This document shows, piece by piece, positions 62,113 to 64,000 of a stretch of DNA of 64,000 nt. The DNA is from JALZUU01 sp964441245. GTDB lineage: Bacteria > Bacteroidota > Bacteroidia > Chitinophagales > Saprospiraceae. Below the pieces are notes generated by a model. The model searched no databases. It saw only the letters and a program-made list of their open reading frames with translations, and was not told the DNA's origin. Made by a program: the position numbers and the translations under genes. Every line of letters begins with the position of its first letter. Position 1 is the stretch's first letter. The DNA lies in contig CAYTVR010000008.1 of NCBI GenBank assembly GCA_964441245.1, positions 1 through 64,000 on the forward strand, in the 5' to 3' direction.

Positions 62113-63951
62113 TTATTCGACAGTTACCGATTTAGCCAAGTTACGAGGTTGATCAACATCACAACCACGCATCAAAGCAATGTGATAAGATAATAATTGT
62201 AACGGGATCACTGAAAGTAATGGAGTTAGTGGTTCATCAGTTTCAGGAATTTCAATGGTATAATCTGCGATTTCACTGATGACGGTATCTCCTTCATTGA
62301 CGACAGCGATGACAATACCTTTTCGTGCTTTTACTTCTTGTACATTACTGACAATTTTTTCATAAGCACTTTTGTTATTCGCCAATACGATAACAGGCAT
62401 ATTTTCATCAATCAATGCGATCGGACCATGCTTCATTTCTGCAGCAGGATATCCTTCAGCGTGAATATAAGATATTTCTTTGAGTTTTAGTGCTCCTTCT
62501 AAAGCAACAGGGAAATTATATCCTCTTCCTAGGTATAAAGCATTATTAGCGTCTTTAATTTCGCCCGCAATGAATTCAATTTGATCATTTTTCTTCATGA
62601 TCTCAGCTACCTTTTCAGGAATTCTTTCTAACTCATCCAATAATTGTAAATAGTAAGAACGAGGAATAGTTCCTTTTTTGTAACCAATATAAAGGGCTAA
62701 AATAGTTAGTAGGGTTACCTGTCCGGTAAACGCTTTAGTACTCGCTACTCCAATTTCAGGACCGGCATGAATGTAAGATCCAGCATCGGTGATTCGAGCA
62801 ATAGAAGAACCTACAGCATTAACAATACCATAGATTAAGGCCCCTTTTTCTTTAGCTAATTCTAATGCAGCAAGTGTATCCGCCGTTTCTCCAGATTGAG
62901 ATAAAGCGATCACTACATCATCCGAATTAATGATTGGATTTCGGTAACGAAGTTCAGAGGCATATTCTACTTCTACAGGGATACGAGCTAGTTCTTCTAA
63001 AAGATATTCTCCGATCAAACCAGCATGCCAAGAAGTACCACAAGCTGCTACGATAAATCTTTTAGCATTAAAAATTCTATCTTCAACAGATTCTGCACCA
63101 CCAACTTTGATCCAACCTTCCGCAGCATTGACTCGACCAGCCATACAGTTTTTAATGGAGATAGGTTGTTCGTGGATTTCTTTTAACATGAAATGATCAT
63201 AGTCACCTTTTTCCATCATCTCGATTTTCATTTCGAGTTGTTGAACAAAAGGAGTTTGAATTTCATTACCGATGGTTTTGATAGTCAAATTACCATCTCT
63301 ATCAACCACACCAATTTCTTCATCATTTAGGAATACCACCTTTTTGGTATGTTCAATAATTGGAGTAGGATCAGAGGCAATGAAGAACTCATTTTCTCCA
63401 ATACCAATAACCAAAGGACTTGCTTTACGGGCAACTACAAGTTTGTCTGGATTCATTTTATCCATCACGACTATTGCATACGCACCAACAACTTTTGTCA
63501 GAGCTACTCTAACAGCTTCTTCTAAAGGAAGACTATCTCTAGTCTGAATAGCCTCGATTAAGTGAACGAGTACTTCCGTGTCTGTTTGACTTTTAAATTC
63601 ATGTCCTTCTCGAATCAATGCTTTTTTGAGGACCGCATAATTCTCAATAATTCCATTATGAATCAAGGACAATCGACCGTTACCAGAGGTATGAGGATGT
63701 GCATTGATATCATCGGGTTTTCCATGGGTCGCCCATCGAGTATGGCCGATACCTATTGTTCCTGAGATATTTTTATCCTTTGAATAATTAACGAGGTCTT
63801 GCACTTTTCCTTTACGTTTGTAAACGTGCATATCGTCGTCAAATAGAGCGATTCCTGAGCTATCATAACCTCGATATTCCAATCGTTTTAAAGCATTGAT
63901 AAGAATAGGGTATGCTTGTTTTTCGCCAATGTATCCGATTATTCCACACAT
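62113..63951 (-). CDS. glmS: Glucosamine--fructose-6-phosphate aminotransferase (isomerising)
   Basis: The 612-residue enzyme makes glucosamine 6-phosphate from fructose 6-phosphate and glutamine, the entry to amino-sugar and cell-wall synthesis. MCGIIGYIG carries the N-terminal catalytic Cys2 of the glutaminase domain, followed by LEYRGYDSSGIAL and GHTRWATHGKP. Two SIS domains follow (~285-420 with CGTSWHAGL and SQSGETADTLAA; ~455-590 with LGRGYNFPVALEGALKLKEISY), and the protein ends LAKSVTVE as usual. Only 49 bp upstream lie in the window, so its control region cannot be judged. Confidence 0.97.
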   Translation of the reverse strand: MCGIIGYIGEKQAYPILINALKRLEYRGYDSSGIALFDDDMHVYKRKGKVQDLVNYSKDKNISGTIGIGHTRWATHGKPDDINAHPHTSGNGRLSLIHNGIIENYAVLKKALIREGHEFKSQTDTEVLVHLIEAIQTRDSLPLEEAVRVALTKVVGAYAIVVMDKMNPDKLVVARKASPLVIGIGENEFFIASDPTPIIEHTKKVVFLNDEEIGVVDRDGNLTIKTIGNEIQTPFVQQLEMKIEMMEKGDYDHFMLKEIHEQPISIKNCMAGRVNAAEGWIKVGGAESVEDRIFNAKRFIVAACGTSWHAGLIGEYLLEELARIPVEVEYASELRYRNPIINSDDVVIALSQSGETADTLAALELAKEKGALIYGIVNAVGSSIARITDAGSYIHAGPEIGVASTKAFTGQVTLLTILALYIGYKKGTIPRSYYLQLLDELERIPEKVAEIMKKNDQIEFIAGEIKDANNALYLGRGYNFPVALEGALKLKEISYIHAEGYPAAEMKHGPIALIDENMPVIVLANNKSAYEKIVSNVQEVKARKGIVIAVVNEGDTVISEIADYTIEIPETDEPLTPLLSVIPLQLLSYHIALMRGCDVDQPRNLAKSVTVE

Positions 63952-64000
63952 GATTTGGGTGATTTCGTGATTAATTTAAATTAGTGTATGTTAATTTTAA

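Noticed and set aside
63952..64000. glmS ribozyme or other leader upstream of glmS
   Set aside because: Only 49 bp upstream are in the window, far too little to judge.
1..64000. tRNA, rRNA, transposase or prophage genes
   Set aside because: None were recognised on either strand by eye. A small tRNA could be missed without a covariance search, but no cloverleaf-like TTCGANTC context stood out.

Overview
The window looks like low-GC chromosomal DNA from a Bacteroidota member, most plausibly a Saprospiria-like lineage. The class is an inference. The support is several secreted proteins with Por-type (type IX secretion, T9SS) C-terminal sorting domains, TAnnTTTG-type -7 promoter elements, the DUF4290-murA and DUF2480 genes, and a MurA with Asp at the catalytic Cys position. 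No rRNA, tRNA, CRISPR array, transposase or phage gene was seen. Two 100-N scaffold gaps (5342-5441 and 22168-22267) both fall inside tandem repeats.

Layout. 1-4784: the 3' part of a DUF2723 membrane glycosyltransferase-like gene, rpiB and a secreted M28 peptidase. 4876-5765: an array of ~190-bp units whose hairpins keep pairing through compensatory changes, a good candidate for an undescribed structured RNA. 6458-12083: htpG, then a leftward set of a TPR lipoprotein-like/periplasmic protein, a zinc-ribbon protein and a NIF3 protein.

12247-32846 is the accessory heart of the window: four consecutive divergent gene pairs. In each, a ~465-residue helical cytoplasmic protein (called the FRKF family here, after its N-terminal motif) runs leftward and a large T9SS exoprotein runs rightward. 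The exoproteins share a stalk and a C-terminal sorting domain but carry different N-terminal modules (beta-propeller-like, receptor-L-like, cohesin-like). A CNNM/CBS membrane protein gene sits between pairs 2 and 3. Two further T9SS propeller genes lie at 33514-36387 without an FRKF partner. A bipartite element, (T/A)ACAAWN-N9-TGTMWTTK, lies 58-84 bp before every one of these exoprotein genes or operons and also at two sites that no longer precede a gene. This gives a coherent, co-duplicating and apparently co-regulated surface-protein system.

36938-53166 is mostly housekeeping: an ABC ATPase, asnS, two small paralogous membrane proteins, a PdxH-like oxidase, a DCC protein, radA, a DksA/TraR protein, scpB, DUF2480, a lytic transglycosylase, dsbD and a stand-alone DsbD N-domain protein. 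53486-57600 holds a small unknown gene behind a long inverted repeat, then a divergent pair of 502-residue proteins distantly resembling the FRKF family, one of them with a strongly structured leader. 57770-63951 closes with an alpha/beta hydrolase, a polyprenyl diphosphate synthase, murA, DUF4290 and glmS. Two kinds of dispersed inverted repeat sit between convergent genes.
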